The notes under the pieces are model-generated. The model made no database searches and was not told the origin of the DNA. It saw nothing but the letters and a program-made list of their open reading frames with translations. From IMG/VR virus record IMGVR_UViG_3300035138_000052, positions 1-47,410 of that record: 47,410 bases of DNA; one strand, written 5' to 3'. Positions 1 through 7,007 of the stretch are shown here, one piece after another (positions within the stretch are counted from its first letter, which is position 1; each line of letters opens with the position of its first letter). The stretch is from a virus. A program made the translations under genes and the position numbers.

Positions 1-127
1 TGGCACGTTAAGCTGGACTGATAATACCGGAGACAGTACTTTTACTTCTCGATTCTATGCAACTCTAAGTGCCAATCAAGATATAGCATCAGGCTCATTT
101 GCTACAGTAATATGCGATAGCGAATCT
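1..127. repeat. Terminal direct repeat, copy 1 (circular-genome overlap)
   Basis: These 127 bases recur without a mismatch at the other end of the window. An exact, gene-internal repeat of this length is what a de Bruijn assembler leaves when it closes a circle (127 is a common largest k-mer), so it is best read as proof of circularity or circular permutation rather than a biological terminal repeat. The reading frame of the tail-fibre gene continues through the join. Confidence 0.95.
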
Positions 128-460
128 TTTGATGGTGATAGCGAATATAATACCGGAACAGGTCTATTTACAGCCGGTGCTAATGGTTATTACATTTTTA
201 CTTGCTGTGCAGGACTGGGCGAAGCTGTTAATGATGGTGATGTGCTAATCATTGCGCTTGATAAAAATGCCGGTACTTATGTGGCTCAAAGTAGATGTAT
301 GGCAAGTGCAGGCTCTTATTTGAATGCAACCTGCTCTGTTGTTGTATATATGGCAGCAAATGATACAATGAGCGTTCAAGTATACCATAATTACGGCGCT
401 AATCGTGAACTCTCCAGCACGGCAGGCTGGACACAATTTAGCGGACATAGGATAAGCTGA
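2..460 (+). CDS. Tail fibre, C-terminal part with C1q-like domain (continues from 44612)
   Basis: This is the 3' end of the gene that begins at 44612; the frame across the circular join is unbroken, giving about 1043 residues in total. The last 140 or so residues look like a C1q/TNF-type jelly roll: an opening SRFYAT strand, a central FTAGANGYYIFT segment, and a closing GWTQFSGHRIS that matches the usual C1q ending. C1q-like tips occur in phage fibres as trimeric receptor-binding heads, so this is probably the host-recognition end. The stop TGA at 458-460 lies 31 bp before the next start. Domain assignment is by eye. Confidence 0.85.
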   Translation, partial: GTLSWTDNTGDSTFTSRFYATLSANQDIASGSFATVICDSESFDGDSEYNTGTGLFTAGANGYYIFTCCAGLGEAVNDGDVLIIALDKNAGTYVAQSRCMASAGSYLNATCSVVVYMAANDTMSVQVYHNYGANRELSSTAGWTQFSGHRIS

Positions 461-491
461 CGAAATGCAATCGCATGTCAGGAGTATGAAT

Positions 492-689
492 ATGGCTAAA
501 ACAAAAGAAAAACCAAAAACCATACAAGAGGCAACTGGTGAAGAATTAGCGGAAGAACTGATTGTATGTCACACTAATATCGCTCAAGCCCAAGCTATTC
601 TGCTTCAGAATCAGGAAAAGATGCGGCAAATTAACCTCGAATTACAGCAACGAAAGGAAAAGAAAAATGGAAAATCAAAACTTTCCTGA
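492..689 (+). CDS. Small coiled-coil protein downstream of the fibre
   Basis: A 65-residue acidic-basic helical protein. A strongly heptad-like stretch (about residues 15-55, rich in E, Q, L and A) suggests a coiled coil; the tail is lysine-rich. ATG 492 is preferred over 465 or 486 because GGAG at 481-484 lies 7 bases upstream. It overlaps the next gene by 23 bases, which suggests translational coupling at the end of the late operon. It could be a fibre chaperone or a lysis accessory protein; I do not recognise the family. Confidence 0.7.
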   Translation: MAKTKEKPKTIQEATGEELAEELIVCHTNIAQAQAILLQNQEKMRQINLELQQRKEKKNGKSKLS

Positions 690-897
690 TGTTTGTCAGG
701 CTCACAGTGGAGTTAAATCCGATATAGATAATCTCAAGAAAAGTGACAAGTCACAATGGGAACATATCACTACCCTTGAAGAAAAAGTAGGCAAGCTTGT
801 TCCTGTCTGGATAACAATTGTTCTTATGGCAATGAGCGCCTTAACAGGAAGCGCCTTGACATTTGCCGGTATGATTCTGAAATTTGCAGGCAATTAA
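667..897 (+). CDS. Holin/haemolysin XhlA-like membrane protein
   Basis: 76 residues: a soluble N-terminal half with a Cys-x-x-His motif (VCQAH) and a short coiled coil (about 15-45), then one hydrophobic segment (about 46-70, PVWITIVLMAMSALTG and onward). This helix-then-membrane layout is that of XhlA-type and class III-like phage holins, and the position at the end of the late operon fits a lysis role. The SD AGGAAAAG sits just upstream. The stop TAA at 895-897 overlaps the stop of the convergent gene at 894-896. No endolysin was recognised next to it. Function inferred from topology and place only. Confidence 0.55.
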   Translation: MENQNFPDVCQAHSGVKSDIDNLKKSDKSQWEHITTLEEKVGKLVPVWITIVLMAMSALTGSALTFAGMILKFAGN

Positions 898-1148
898 ACC
901 GTGCTATCCTTAGCCTTCTTGGCTGCTGCAAGCTCGGCCTCAAGCTGCTGGATTTGTTGTGCGTATTCATCCATCTGTTCTTTGGCTAATGCTAAAAAGT
1001 CAGCCTGTTTTTCGTTCTCGGCGGCGAGGGCGTCAATAACTTTAATCACTCCCAAAGGATTAAGACCATGCCAATCATTCTTATCCCATTGTAACTTGGC
1101 AGAACGCCTAATCTTATTTATATATTTTTGGGTTACTTCTTCACTCAT
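894..1148 (-). CDS. Hypothetical coiled-coil protein, last gene of leftward operon
   Basis: 84 residues from ATG 1148, chosen because it overlaps the upstream stop in an ATGAGTGA junction; a longer in-frame start at 1172 would lie inside the neighbour. The N-terminus (SEEVTQKYINKIRRSAKLQW) may be a small DNA- or protein-binding helix pair, and the C-terminal half is an alanine/glutamate coiled coil (ENEKQADFLALAKEQMDE region). It ends head-to-head with the late operon with overlapping stop codons. Function unknown. Confidence 0.7.
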   Translation of the reverse strand: MSEEVTQKYINKIRRSAKLQWDKNDWHGLNPLGVIKVIDALAAENEKQADFLALAKEQMDEYAQQIQQLEAELAAAKKAKDSTV

Positions 1149-1635
1149 TCTCCACCTCACATTCAACGCCAAGCAAAATTTCCTTTATCTTATCAATGGC
1201 TTTGAGAATATATTCAGCAGGCCAACCCAAAGGTAGCGGCCAAGATTGATTATTTTTTTGGTCAATTAATTCCTGCAATTTATAGACCCAAGCATTTTCC
1301 ACTGGTTGCAGGTATTCAATTCCTAAAGTTGCCTTTAATCCTTTTTGTTCACCAATTCTACAAATCGAAAAATTAGTATATTTTACAATAGCCTTTCGAC
1401 TTACTTTCTCTACCGGCCCCTCTTTGCTCTGCTCAGGCTGCTCGGTTTGTTCAATTTTTAAATCTCGATAATGGCATTGAAGATATGCTTTTGCGGCCTC
1501 ACATGAAGCCCATGCATCGCTATCTTCCGACAACATTGATTGTGCAGTATTAATGCTGGTTACAGCTTTATCGAGCCATTTTTTAGAACCATCCGGGCTT
1601 GGCCCAGGCTCTATCGCTTTTTCTTTATCTGTCAT
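1141..1635 (-). CDS. Hypothetical protein
   Basis: 164 residues. The N-terminal 60 residues are polar and predicted helical (KKWLDKAVTSINTAQSMLSED), followed by a glutamate/glutamine-rich linker and a more globular C-terminal half with several Trp residues. It overlaps the upstream gene by the 4-base ATGA junction at 1632-1635 and the downstream gene by 8 bases, so it is translated within a coupled operon. I do not recognise a family. Confidence 0.75.
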   Translation of the reverse strand: MTDKEKAIEPGPSPDGSKKWLDKAVTSINTAQSMLSEDSDAWASCEAAKAYLQCHYRDLKIEQTEQPEQSKEGPVEKVSRKAIVKYTNFSICRIGEQKGLKATLGIEYLQPVENAWVYKLQELIDQKNNQSWPLPLGWPAEYILKAIDKIKEILLGVECEVENE

Positions 1636-1916
1636 CTTCGCCTCGCTTTTTTCTTCGGTCGAATCTCATACCATCCGCCTCCCTTGGCTAATCTGTATTT
1701 TCTCATTTTGCCGACCAAATATCCGTCTTTTACAACATCATCACAGATAAAAACAAATATACCGTGCGATTCCATTAATTCAATAAATTCATCGGGCGCA
1801 TGACGAATTAGTATATCTTTAGTGGCTTCATCAAGACATTTTTGAATCGTGGCTCCACCTGTCCAGATTCCACCTTCTTCATCCCATCCCCATACATAAC
1901 TTTTTTTCTTTTCCAT
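1632..1916 (-). CDS. Hypothetical protein
   Basis: 94 residues with a Trp/Gly-rich start (SYVWGWDEEGGIWTGG), a mixed alpha-beta core and a very basic tail (PKKKARRR) that may contact nucleic acid. GAGGCTGAAT upstream of ATG 1916 supplies the ribosome-binding site, and the stop overlaps the next start (ATGA). Not assigned to a family. Confidence 0.75.
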   Translation of the reverse strand: MEKKKSYVWGWDEEGGIWTGGATIQKCLDEATKDILIRHAPDEFIELMESHGIFVFICDDVVKDGYLVGKMRKYRLAKGGGWYEIRPKKKARRR

Positions 1917-1919
1917 TAT

Positions 1920-2210
1920 TCAGCCTCGCTTTCGCCTTATGTGCTCTACCGTGCCGTGCCGATAATCGCTCAATGGGGCATCACAAAAACGCCCATTAAC
2001 ACCCCTTAACCTTACCCAGTATCGACCTTCTTTGGGTCTCCAGTCAAAAGTTTCGTCAAGTTCGGTAAGCAACCGAGCCATATCTTGTCGCCATTTTAAG
2101 GGCATATTTTGCATGACAAGGCGTGGGACTGTTAAGAATTGAGCGTAACTAAGTTCAAACCATTGCCATATTGGTTCTGTTTCTTCATGTTCAATCTTCT
2201 TCTTTGCCAT
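1920..2210 (-). CDS. Hypothetical protein
   Basis: 96 residues from ATG 2210 (MAKKKIEHEE). A longer in-frame start at 2267 would overlap the upstream membrane gene by 50 bases; AGGAATAGAATA just before 2210 is a good SD and the upstream stop at 2215 is 4 bases away. Trp-rich (WQWFELSYAQF, FDWRPKEGRYW) with a basic tail HIRRKRG. No recognised domain. Confidence 0.75.
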   Translation of the reverse strand: MAKKKIEHEETEPIWQWFELSYAQFLTVPRLVMQNMPLKWRQDMARLLTELDETFDWRPKEGRYWVRLRGVNGRFCDAPLSDYRHGTVEHIRRKRG

Positions 2211-2214
2211 TATT

Positions 2215-2637
2215 CTATTCCTTATCTGGCTGTCGTTCTCCGTAATGAAAAAGGATAGCTCCAGCAAAGTGTATCACGGCTGCGATAGGACCAAAGGCCC
2301 ACCATGTCACGGGGATACAACCTATCATAAATATTGTATCAATCGACTTTTTGAACAGCCCTCTGCCAAACTTAGTAATAGTCGTACCAAATACGAAGAT
2401 TAAAATCAGTTCGGGGATACCGGCTAACAACGCCTCAGTTATCCAGAGAATCTCGCCGAGCCAGGGAGTTTCTATCATCTGAACGATTGTCATGCCACCT
2501 ATAAACCGAAGTCCTAACAATACCAAATAGGCGGAAATTGAAGTTATGTAGCCAAGTTTCTGTAAATACAAAGGATTAATCTTGCGCTCTATCCACCACT
2601 TGCAGGCCAGCCATAATTGACTAATTTTCTCTATCAT
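2215..2637 (-). CDS. Integral membrane protein
   Basis: 140 residues with about four hydrophobic segments (roughly 33-55, 63-88, 98-114 and 115-133). The N-terminus is amphipathic and basic; the C-terminus is charged. The stop-start junction with the upstream lipoprotein gene (ATGA) suggests the two are made together. A lysis or superinfection-exclusion role is possible but not shown. Confidence 0.75.
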   Translation of the reverse strand: MIEKISQLWLACKWWIERKINPLYLQKLGYITSISAYLVLLGLRFIGGMTIVQMIETPWLGEILWITEALLAGIPELILIFVFGTTITKFGRGLFKKSIDTIFMIGCIPVTWWAFGPIAAVIHFAGAILFHYGERQPDKE

Positions 2638-3197
2638 TTTGAGTCTCCGTTTCTTATTTTATCGACGATTTTTTCGGTAGTTTTGGATTGAGTTCCTCTT
2701 TGGGCTATTTTGAAATTCGCTAAGTCTGGTTGTGATAATTGCGGCTTCATTATTTGATTGCCTTTTATAACCTGCACCAGAGCCTTGTGGTTCAGGATTG
2801 CTACGATAATAAACACGGCAACAGGTATTAAGATTATTCCAAGTCCAACCCATGCTATAATTACCGGGTGAGTAGCTTTGGCTATCAATAAAATAGCTTC
2901 GCCGATACACGCCAACCCCGCAAGGAAGCTGATTATGACCATAGCTTTGCTTTTTAACCAGATACCCAGACCAACTAAAAAGGCACAAACTCCCGCTCCA
3001 ATATAGCAACCCAATTCAACATAAGCATTTAGCTTGGCTATATATGCTGCTGTCTCAGCTTCGGTTCTGCCAGTCTCGACTATTACCATAGAATGTGCAG
3101 CGTTGGGGTCGGTGGGAATAGGGTCGCGCTCAGGCGCACAGCCTACAAGGACCGCTATAGCCCCTACAATCGTCAAAGTCCATGCAATCCGTATCAT
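2634..3197 (-). CDS. Lipoprotein with membrane segments
   Basis: 187 residues from ATG 3197, which overlaps the upstream stop (ATGA) and directly opens a signal peptide: basic MIR, hydrophobic core, lipobox LVGC with Cys at about residue 20. An in-frame start at 3251 would bury the signal. After about 45 polar residues come three further hydrophobic stretches (about 60-80, 85-103, 110-135) and a polar C-terminus. Next to the membrane protein at 2215-2637 it could form an envelope-acting pair (spanin- or exclusion-like); this is inference. An outer-membrane lipoprotein would fit a diderm host. Confidence 0.72.
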   Translation of the reverse strand: MIRIAWTLTIVGAIAVLVGCAPERDPIPTDPNAAHSMVIVETGRTEAETAAYIAKLNAYVELGCYIGAGVCAFLVGLGIWLKSKAMVIISFLAGLACIGEAILLIAKATHPVIIAWVGLGIILIPVAVFIIVAILNHKALVQVIKGNQIMKPQLSQPDLANFKIAQRGTQSKTTEKIVDKIRNGDSK

Positions 3198-3607
3198 CTT
3201 GCCAATCCTTTCTTTATACCTTTCTCCATTCTTTTGATTTCTGACCGCCAAAATTTAACCATCGGCTCCAGCTCATCATCCATCCACTTTTTAGGCTGTC
3301 TGGCAAGGATTACGATTCTATCATGCTCTTCTTGGCCGTATTTTTCAATCATTTTCTGTTCGTAAACGTTCATATTTCCATGCTGTTGAATGTTGCATAC
3401 ATAACACTGAGCGTTACAGTTAGCCCTTTCAAGAACAACGGAGCGATTCGACCTTTTTTTCCAGTGTCCACCATGAAGCTTCCTGTCTCTTGGGACAAGA
3501 TTTCCACAGGTAAAACATCGACACATATCTATCGTACCAGTAGTTTCAAGGCAGTCGCACAAAACACAGTATTTCTGAAAAACCTTCGCTGCATATTCAA
3601 TTTTCAA
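3194..3607 (-). CDS. ninG: NinG/Rap-like recombination nuclease
   Basis: 137 residues. The pattern C-x2-C (about 14-17), a second C-x-C-x2-C pair near 29-34, HGGHW near 47, then ERANCNAQCYVCN and a GNMNVYEQKMIEKYG segment matches lambda NinG (Rap), whose hallmark is a GH motif followed by N-x-QC-x2-CN and a G-N-x3-Y tail. NinG-like proteins are structure-specific (Holliday-junction or D-loop) endonucleases acting in phage recombination. The gene sits in the early leftward operon, as expected, and its stop overlaps the lipoprotein start. Family call is by motif, not by search. Confidence 0.85.
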   Translation of the reverse strand: MKIEYAAKVFQKYCVLCDCLETTGTIDMCRCFTCGNLVPRDRKLHGGHWKKRSNRSVVLERANCNAQCYVCNIQQHGNMNVYEQKMIEKYGQEEHDRIVILARQPKKWMDDELEPMVKFWRSEIKRMEKGIKKGLAR

Positions 3608-3634
3608 TAACAGCTTCCTTTCTGCTTTTGGGTT

Positions 3635-3904
3635 TTAGGCATTATTTCCTTCCATCATCTTGTAAGTGTCTTCTAAGCATCTTGGTATGTGCTGAAATAC
3701 TGACTCTGGTCTTTTCCAGTATTTTTCTGCCATTTCCACAATCCAAATAAACCATTCCCTAAACCAGCTTATATCTTCTGGGGCAGTTTCGGCAAGTAAG
3801 ATATAATCTGCCAAATGAAACAATTCTCCGTGAGAATTGCTGTTGAAAATTCTTTCGCCATAATCTTCGATATTTAGTTTTTTCAGGGCTTGCTTAAAGG
3901 TCAT
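3635..3904 (-). CDS. Hypothetical protein
   Basis: 89 residues, mainly helical, with a Trp-rich middle (DISWFREWFIWIVEMAEKYW). The start is supported by AGGA seven bases upstream, part of the recurring hairpin-SD element at 3911-3931. No family recognised. Confidence 0.75.
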   Translation of the reverse strand: MTFKQALKKLNIEDYGERIFNSNSHGELFHLADYILLAETAPEDISWFREWFIWIVEMAEKYWKRPESVFQHIPRCLEDTYKMMEGNNA

Positions 3905-3943
3905 TTCTTAGTCCTATAACGTAGGTTACTTGGGTTATAGGCA

Positions 3944-4102
3944 TTATATAATATTACAATCATACCATCTTTTGCATTTGGTACATTGTACCTGGTAGGG
4001 CATATTTTTGGAAGCACGTTCCTTGGTGTCGTACTCTCTGACTACTTCCTCGCCGCCACAGGCTTTGCATTTTCGCTTCTTGACTATTGCATCACTTGAC
4101 AT
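3944..4102 (-). CDS. Small zinc-ribbon protein
   Basis: 52 residues. Four cysteines in two knuckles, KCKACGG (about 11-17) and QCTKCKRW (about 40-47), form a typical zinc ribbon. AGGA lies 9 bases before ATG 4102, inside the recurring hairpin-SD element. Such microproteins are abundant in this genome; partner unknown. The short length keeps it easy to miss, but the Cys pattern and SD make it convincing. Confidence 0.75.
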   Translation of the reverse strand: MSSDAIVKKRKCKACGGEEVVREYDTKERASKNMPYQVQCTKCKRWYDCNII

Positions 4103-4108
4103 TTTTAC

Positions 4109-4134
4109 GTCCTATAATAGTTATTATGTTACAC
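4109..4134 (-). repeat. Intergenic hairpin-SD element
   Basis: Read on the minus strand: an ACATAATA arm, AC loop, TATTAT arm, then AGGAC. It contributes the stop codon of the upstream gene and the Shine-Dalgarno of the next. Same layout as the copies at 5222, 9479, 9809, 15885 and 19264. Confidence 0.6.
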
Positions 4135-4570
4135 TGCTTTCTCTATGTTTGCCGATTTCTGGAATTATTTCCCAGCTTGTTTGTCGCACCTTTTTCAAAA
4201 ATTCATAATCGGCTTTTGTTTGAGGTAAACAATTCCCATAATGTATTGTGCATAATCGGGGCTGGATAATTACAAAAGTTAACTCGCCGCCTTCTTTTTC
4301 AATATCTTCAATAGTTGCATAAGAACCATGAACGCCCGATGTAGAAAACAGAACAAAATTACACTCGTCTGCTTTGCCTTCTGGGAATATCTGCCTTAAA
4401 AGCTCCATAGCCTTTTCTGTATAAACGTTGAAATGGTTGTAATGTCCACCCTCTTTGGGTCTAAAGCAGCCACGCGACCGATTGACCTTGTTTTCACATA
4501 TTCCTGCATCCTCACAAGCTGACTTTTGCCTAAACATTGGCCCACCAAAAATTGCTTCGCTTTTTGCCAT
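4124..4570 (-). CDS. Hypothetical protein
   Basis: 148 residues. Contains scattered Cys and His residues (CEDAGICENK near 19-28; CNFVLF, LCTIHYGNC further on) and a mixed alpha-beta pattern; the middle (HYNHFNVYTEKAMELLRQ) looks globular. Its last codons and stop (ACATAA) are part of the recurring intergenic element. No family recognised. Confidence 0.72.
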   Translation of the reverse strand: MAKSEAIFGGPMFRQKSACEDAGICENKVNRSRGCFRPKEGGHYNHFNVYTEKAMELLRQIFPEGKADECNFVLFSTSGVHGSYATIEDIEKEGGELTFVIIQPRLCTIHYGNCLPQTKADYEFLKKVRQTSWEIIPEIGKHRESSVT

Positions 4571-4601
4571 TGTCTTATTCCTTTACGTCCGCTAAGATAG
4601 G

Positions 4602-4955
4602 TTATGTTTCACTGTTACCTTGTTCTATTGGTATAATTTTGATTAGTTTGCCTTTTTCAAACATTGCACAAAACTCCCACCATCCAGTTGGTAAATTATC
4701 ATAGAAGTTAATGCTACCCGTAAAGTCACATTGCTTTAGTTTACGTTTCACTTGCTTAAAATAAAAATTAGGCCAACCATTAGTTTTAACAGTTTTTAAT
4801 TTGTAATCTACATGACACAGTTGACCATTTTCCATGATAATATAATGGTCGAGAAACATTGCTGGCGTATCTTTTGTTTGCCATTTAGCTTTTTCAATAT
4901 CAGGCACTTTAATAGGCAATTTATATCTCAAGCTAATATAATCAAACATTCCCAT
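4602..4955 (-). CDS. Conserved phage protein of the MGMFD-start type
   Basis: 117 residues opening with MGMFDYISLRYKLP. Phage proteins starting MGMFD followed by a beta-rich region are common hypothetical proteins, so this looks like a member of that loose family; function unknown. The C-terminus ends in SET and a TAA that overlaps the recurring hairpin-SD element at 4587-4613. Confidence 0.72.
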   Translation of the reverse strand: MGMFDYISLRYKLPIKVPDIEKAKWQTKDTPAMFLDHYIIMENGQLCHVDYKLKTVKTNGWPNFYFKQVKRKLKQCDFTGSINFYDNLPTGWWEFCAMFEKGKLIKIIPIEQGNSET

Positions 4956-4996
4956 ACTTTATCGGAAGGCCCTATAAATAACAAGTGGGTTAGGGG

Positions 4997-5215
4997 TTAC
5001 TTTATATTGTCACAGCTACATTTTGGGAATATATCCGATACAAGGATTCTTCCTGATTGATATTCATGCTTTAGATATTTAGGTATATTTTTTTTGCTTT
5101 TCATAAGCCAGCAATCAAGCCCCCGGTGGTATCGTGAATTGCCACAGGTCTGTTCGGCGTCATTCCAAACACTAATCAAAAATTCGCGCAAGGTATAAGT
5201 AATAACTATTTCCAT
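4997..5215 (-). CDS. Hypothetical protein
   Basis: 72 residues with four Cys and several aromatic residues, no clear zinc spacing. The start is supported by AGGA seven bases upstream within the intergenic element at 5222-5252. No family recognised. Confidence 0.62.
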   Translation of the reverse strand: MEIVITYTLREFLISVWNDAEQTCGNSRYHRGLDCWLMKSKKNIPKYLKHEYQSGRILVSDIFPKCSCDNIK

Positions 5216-5221
5216 AATAGC

Positions 5222-5252
5222 GTCCTATAAATGACAAGTGGATTATGGTTCA
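5222..5252 (-). repeat. Intergenic hairpin-SD element
   Basis: Copy of the recurrent element: GTGAACCATAAT, spacer, ATTTATAGGACG on the minus strand, with AGGA seven bases before the start at 5215. It shares the extra block ACAAGTGG (plus strand) with the copy at 4971-4999. Confidence 0.55.
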
Positions 5253-5257
5253 CTCAT

Positions 5258-5692
5258 TCAATATTCACATTCAGCCGTCTGAATTATTACTCTACGGTCT
5301 TTAACTTTTGCACCAACAACGCCGCGATGCCCTCCATCGCCACAATTATCAACCCAAAGTGGCGTTCTTTTGCCCATCACAAATTCGCCGCCTTTCCAGC
5401 CAAGGAAAGTCTCTCCTATTGCTTGGCGTAGTCGTTTCAAAAACTCATGTAATTCAGGACCGAGACCTTGTTTTGTATATTCAATGGCAAGTTCGTCATA
5501 AGAACCACGCCAACTGCAAAGACTTGTTTTTGAAGTAGGGTGCATATCATCAAAGTCAAAGACTACCTGTAAGTCTTGAGCAAACCCTTCGAGCTTCATT
5601 ATGAGTTCACCTAATGTAAATTGTGGAGAATTTTTAAGTTGCTCATTGCGTTTAACTTTTACCGCATTTTGAATTACGTCTTTTATATCCAT
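5258..5692 (-). CDS. Conserved phage protein (TLGELI ... GWKGGEF type)
   Basis: 144 residues. The order TLGELIMKLE, VVFDFDD, CSWRGSYDELAI, then ETFLGWKGGEFVMGKRTPLWVDN matches, from memory, a widespread phage hypothetical family with a W/Y-RGxY-x-LA motif and a GYKGG motif; no function is known to me. AGGA lies seven bases before ATG 5692. The first 10 bases overlap the end of the HNH gene. Confidence 0.75.
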   Translation of the reverse strand: MDIKDVIQNAVKVKRNEQLKNSPQFTLGELIMKLEGFAQDLQVVFDFDDMHPTSKTSLCSWRGSYDELAIEYTKQGLGPELHEFLKRLRQAIGETFLGWKGGEFVMGKRTPLWVDNCGDGGHRGVVGAKVKDRRVIIQTAECEY

Positions 5693-6006
5693 TTCACCGT
5701 CCTATAAATTTTGCTGCTCGATTTTTGGCGACCATATTTATTTTGCTGATTCTGCCTACTTGTGCAAATTCGCAAGTTGCTCTTTTGATTATTTAATCCA
5801 TCATGGTCAATATGGTCTATCTGTTTATTTTTGGGGCAATTCATAATGAATCGGTGCATTGATATAACTTTACCATTGATTCTTGCTTCAGCATAAAAGT
5901 ATTTATTCCTCATTATATGAACCCACCAGTTATGAGCATTGATTTTCTCAAAGTCATCATCATCTATTTCAGCAAAATAGCCTTGTGAAAGAGGTATTAA
6001 TTTCAT
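5683..6006 (-). CDS. HNH homing endonuclease, lacking the usual AP2 tail
   Basis: 107 residues. Residues about 50-90 hold the HNH core: MHRFIMN, then QIDHIDHDGLNNQKSNLR and ICTSRQNQQN. The conserved DH-D-x-LNN pattern is that of phage-borne HNH endonucleases, which cleave DNA and spread as free-standing homing genes. Most relatives continue into a DNA-binding AP2-like domain starting SSKYKGVxW; here the sequence reads SSKIYRTVKWI and stops, exactly where the next gene's SD and start begin, so the tail is missing. Probably an insertion that has settled between operon genes. Confidence 0.88.
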   Translation of the reverse strand: MKLIPLSQGYFAEIDDDDFEKINAHNWWVHIMRNKYFYAEARINGKVISMHRFIMNCPKNKQIDHIDHDGLNNQKSNLRICTSRQNQQNKYGRQKSSSKIYRTVKWI

Positions 6007-6015
6007 CTCCTCAAC

Positions 6016-6201
6016 TCATCTGTTTTCTTGTGTTGGTTCAGTCTCAATTTCAACTTCAACGCCGCCTACGTATTGTTTTCCGCATTCAGGACAAATAACT
6101 CCGCTGTGGCCGTCTTTGGTTACAAAGGCATCACAATTCCGATATTCTCCCGGTCCTGAAAATTGAAATCCGCATTTACATTTTAGATTTAAATTGCTCA
6201 T
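6016..6201 (-). CDS. Small zinc-ribbon protein
   Basis: 61 residues. Cysteines at KCKCGFQF (about 8-10) and CPECGKQY (about 38-41), plus one between, fit a zinc ribbon. AGGAAAATAA upstream of ATG 6201 is the SD. Role unknown. Confidence 0.72.
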   Translation of the reverse strand: MSNLNLKCKCGFQFSGPGEYRNCDAFVTKDGHSGVICPECGKQYVGGVEVEIETEPTQENR

Positions 6202-6275
6202 TTATTTTCCTTTCTAAATATTCATTATTCATACCTGTGCTTAATACATCTTTTCCACGTGAGAAATTGACCCAT

Positions 6276-6509
6276 TCAGGTATGACCCTTTTTATCCATT
6301 TTCTTTAAGGCTCTTTCCAATATTTCCTTTGCGTTAGGCCAAGTACCATTTAATATATTCTCACAATAATCTCGGTCAAATTCCGCACTTATAGCTCGAT
6401 TGCCAAGTTTTTCAGCTATGTTTACCAGTGTTTCAACATCCCTATCCTGTTTAGCTTGATATAATTGTCTATGTGTAACACAATAAAAACACATACAAGG
6501 TTCGCTCAT
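6276..6509 (-). CDS. Hypothetical Cys-rich N-terminus protein
   Basis: 77 residues. Begins SEPCMCFYCVTHRQLYQ, so three Cys within seven residues could bind metal; the remainder is helical. The start overlaps the upstream stop in an ATGA junction, which couples it to the replication-associated gene. Its stop falls in an 8-bp inverted repeat (CATACCTG / CAGGTATG around 6230-6283). Confidence 0.68.
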   Translation of the reverse strand: MSEPCMCFYCVTHRQLYQAKQDRDVETLVNIAEKLGNRAISAEFDRDYCENILNGTWPNAKEILERALKKMDKKGHT

Positions 6510-6979
6510 TTTTCCAATTTTCTTATATTCATCTGCCGTTTTTGTTCCTTGACCTTATTGCTCCTAAAACCGTAGTCGCAAGATTTTAGGATATGTTTAT
6601 ACTTTTCTCTTATTTCGGCTCTCTGTTCAGGTGTAGCTAGTTTTTCTTCGGGTATCTCGCATTTCCATGTTTTCTGGGGTGGGGGTGTTGGCTTTCTCCT
6701 TACTCTGACCCAGCCGTCACGGATAGCATTTCGCAAAGCCGCTTTCCAGTCTTTCATCTTTGTCTTGCCTACCATCCAGCCTTTGGTGCTGTAGGAGTCT
6801 ATGAATTTGTCGGCATCTACCCATTCGTAACCTAATTCACTGCCATAAGCAAGGACTTCTTTGTGGGTAGGCGGCGTAAATTTACCCTTGCCAGTGTGCA
6901 TTCGAGCCTCGTGGTCTTTGATAGCTTTCTCTATAGCATCTCTAATTTCTAATTCCACCTTTTTCCCCTTAATCAGCAA
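6506..6979 (-). CDS. Replication-associated protein (DnaD/O-type C-terminus), TTG start
   Basis: 157 residues. The segment VDADKFIDSYSTKGWMVGKTKMKDWKAALR closely follows the C-terminal signature of phage replisome organisers and DnaD/DnaT-like helper proteins, in which FxxYYxxxGWxxG is followed by DWKxxxxxW. A helicase-loading or origin role is therefore likely. Only TTG/CTG starts are available in frame; the nearest upstream ATG (7007) opens a 12-codon frame that ends at the TTG, which suggests coupling or a frameshift. Basic tail, no own SD visible. Confidence 0.65.
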   Translation of the reverse strand: MLIKGKKVELEIRDAIEKAIKDHEARMHTGKGKFTPPTHKEVLAYGSELGYEWVDADKFIDSYSTKGWMVGKTKMKDWKAALRNAIRDGWVRVRRKPTPPPQKTWKCEIPEEKLATPEQRAEIREKYKHILKSCDYGFRSNKVKEQKRQMNIRKLEK

Positions 6980-7007
6980 GCCGGTCTTTGGTGAAGAAAG
7001 AGGTCAT

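Noticed and set aside
1-127. Biological direct terminal repeats of a linear virion genome
   Set aside because: The length equals a common assembler k-mer and the repeat lies inside a gene that reads across the join; circular closure is simpler.
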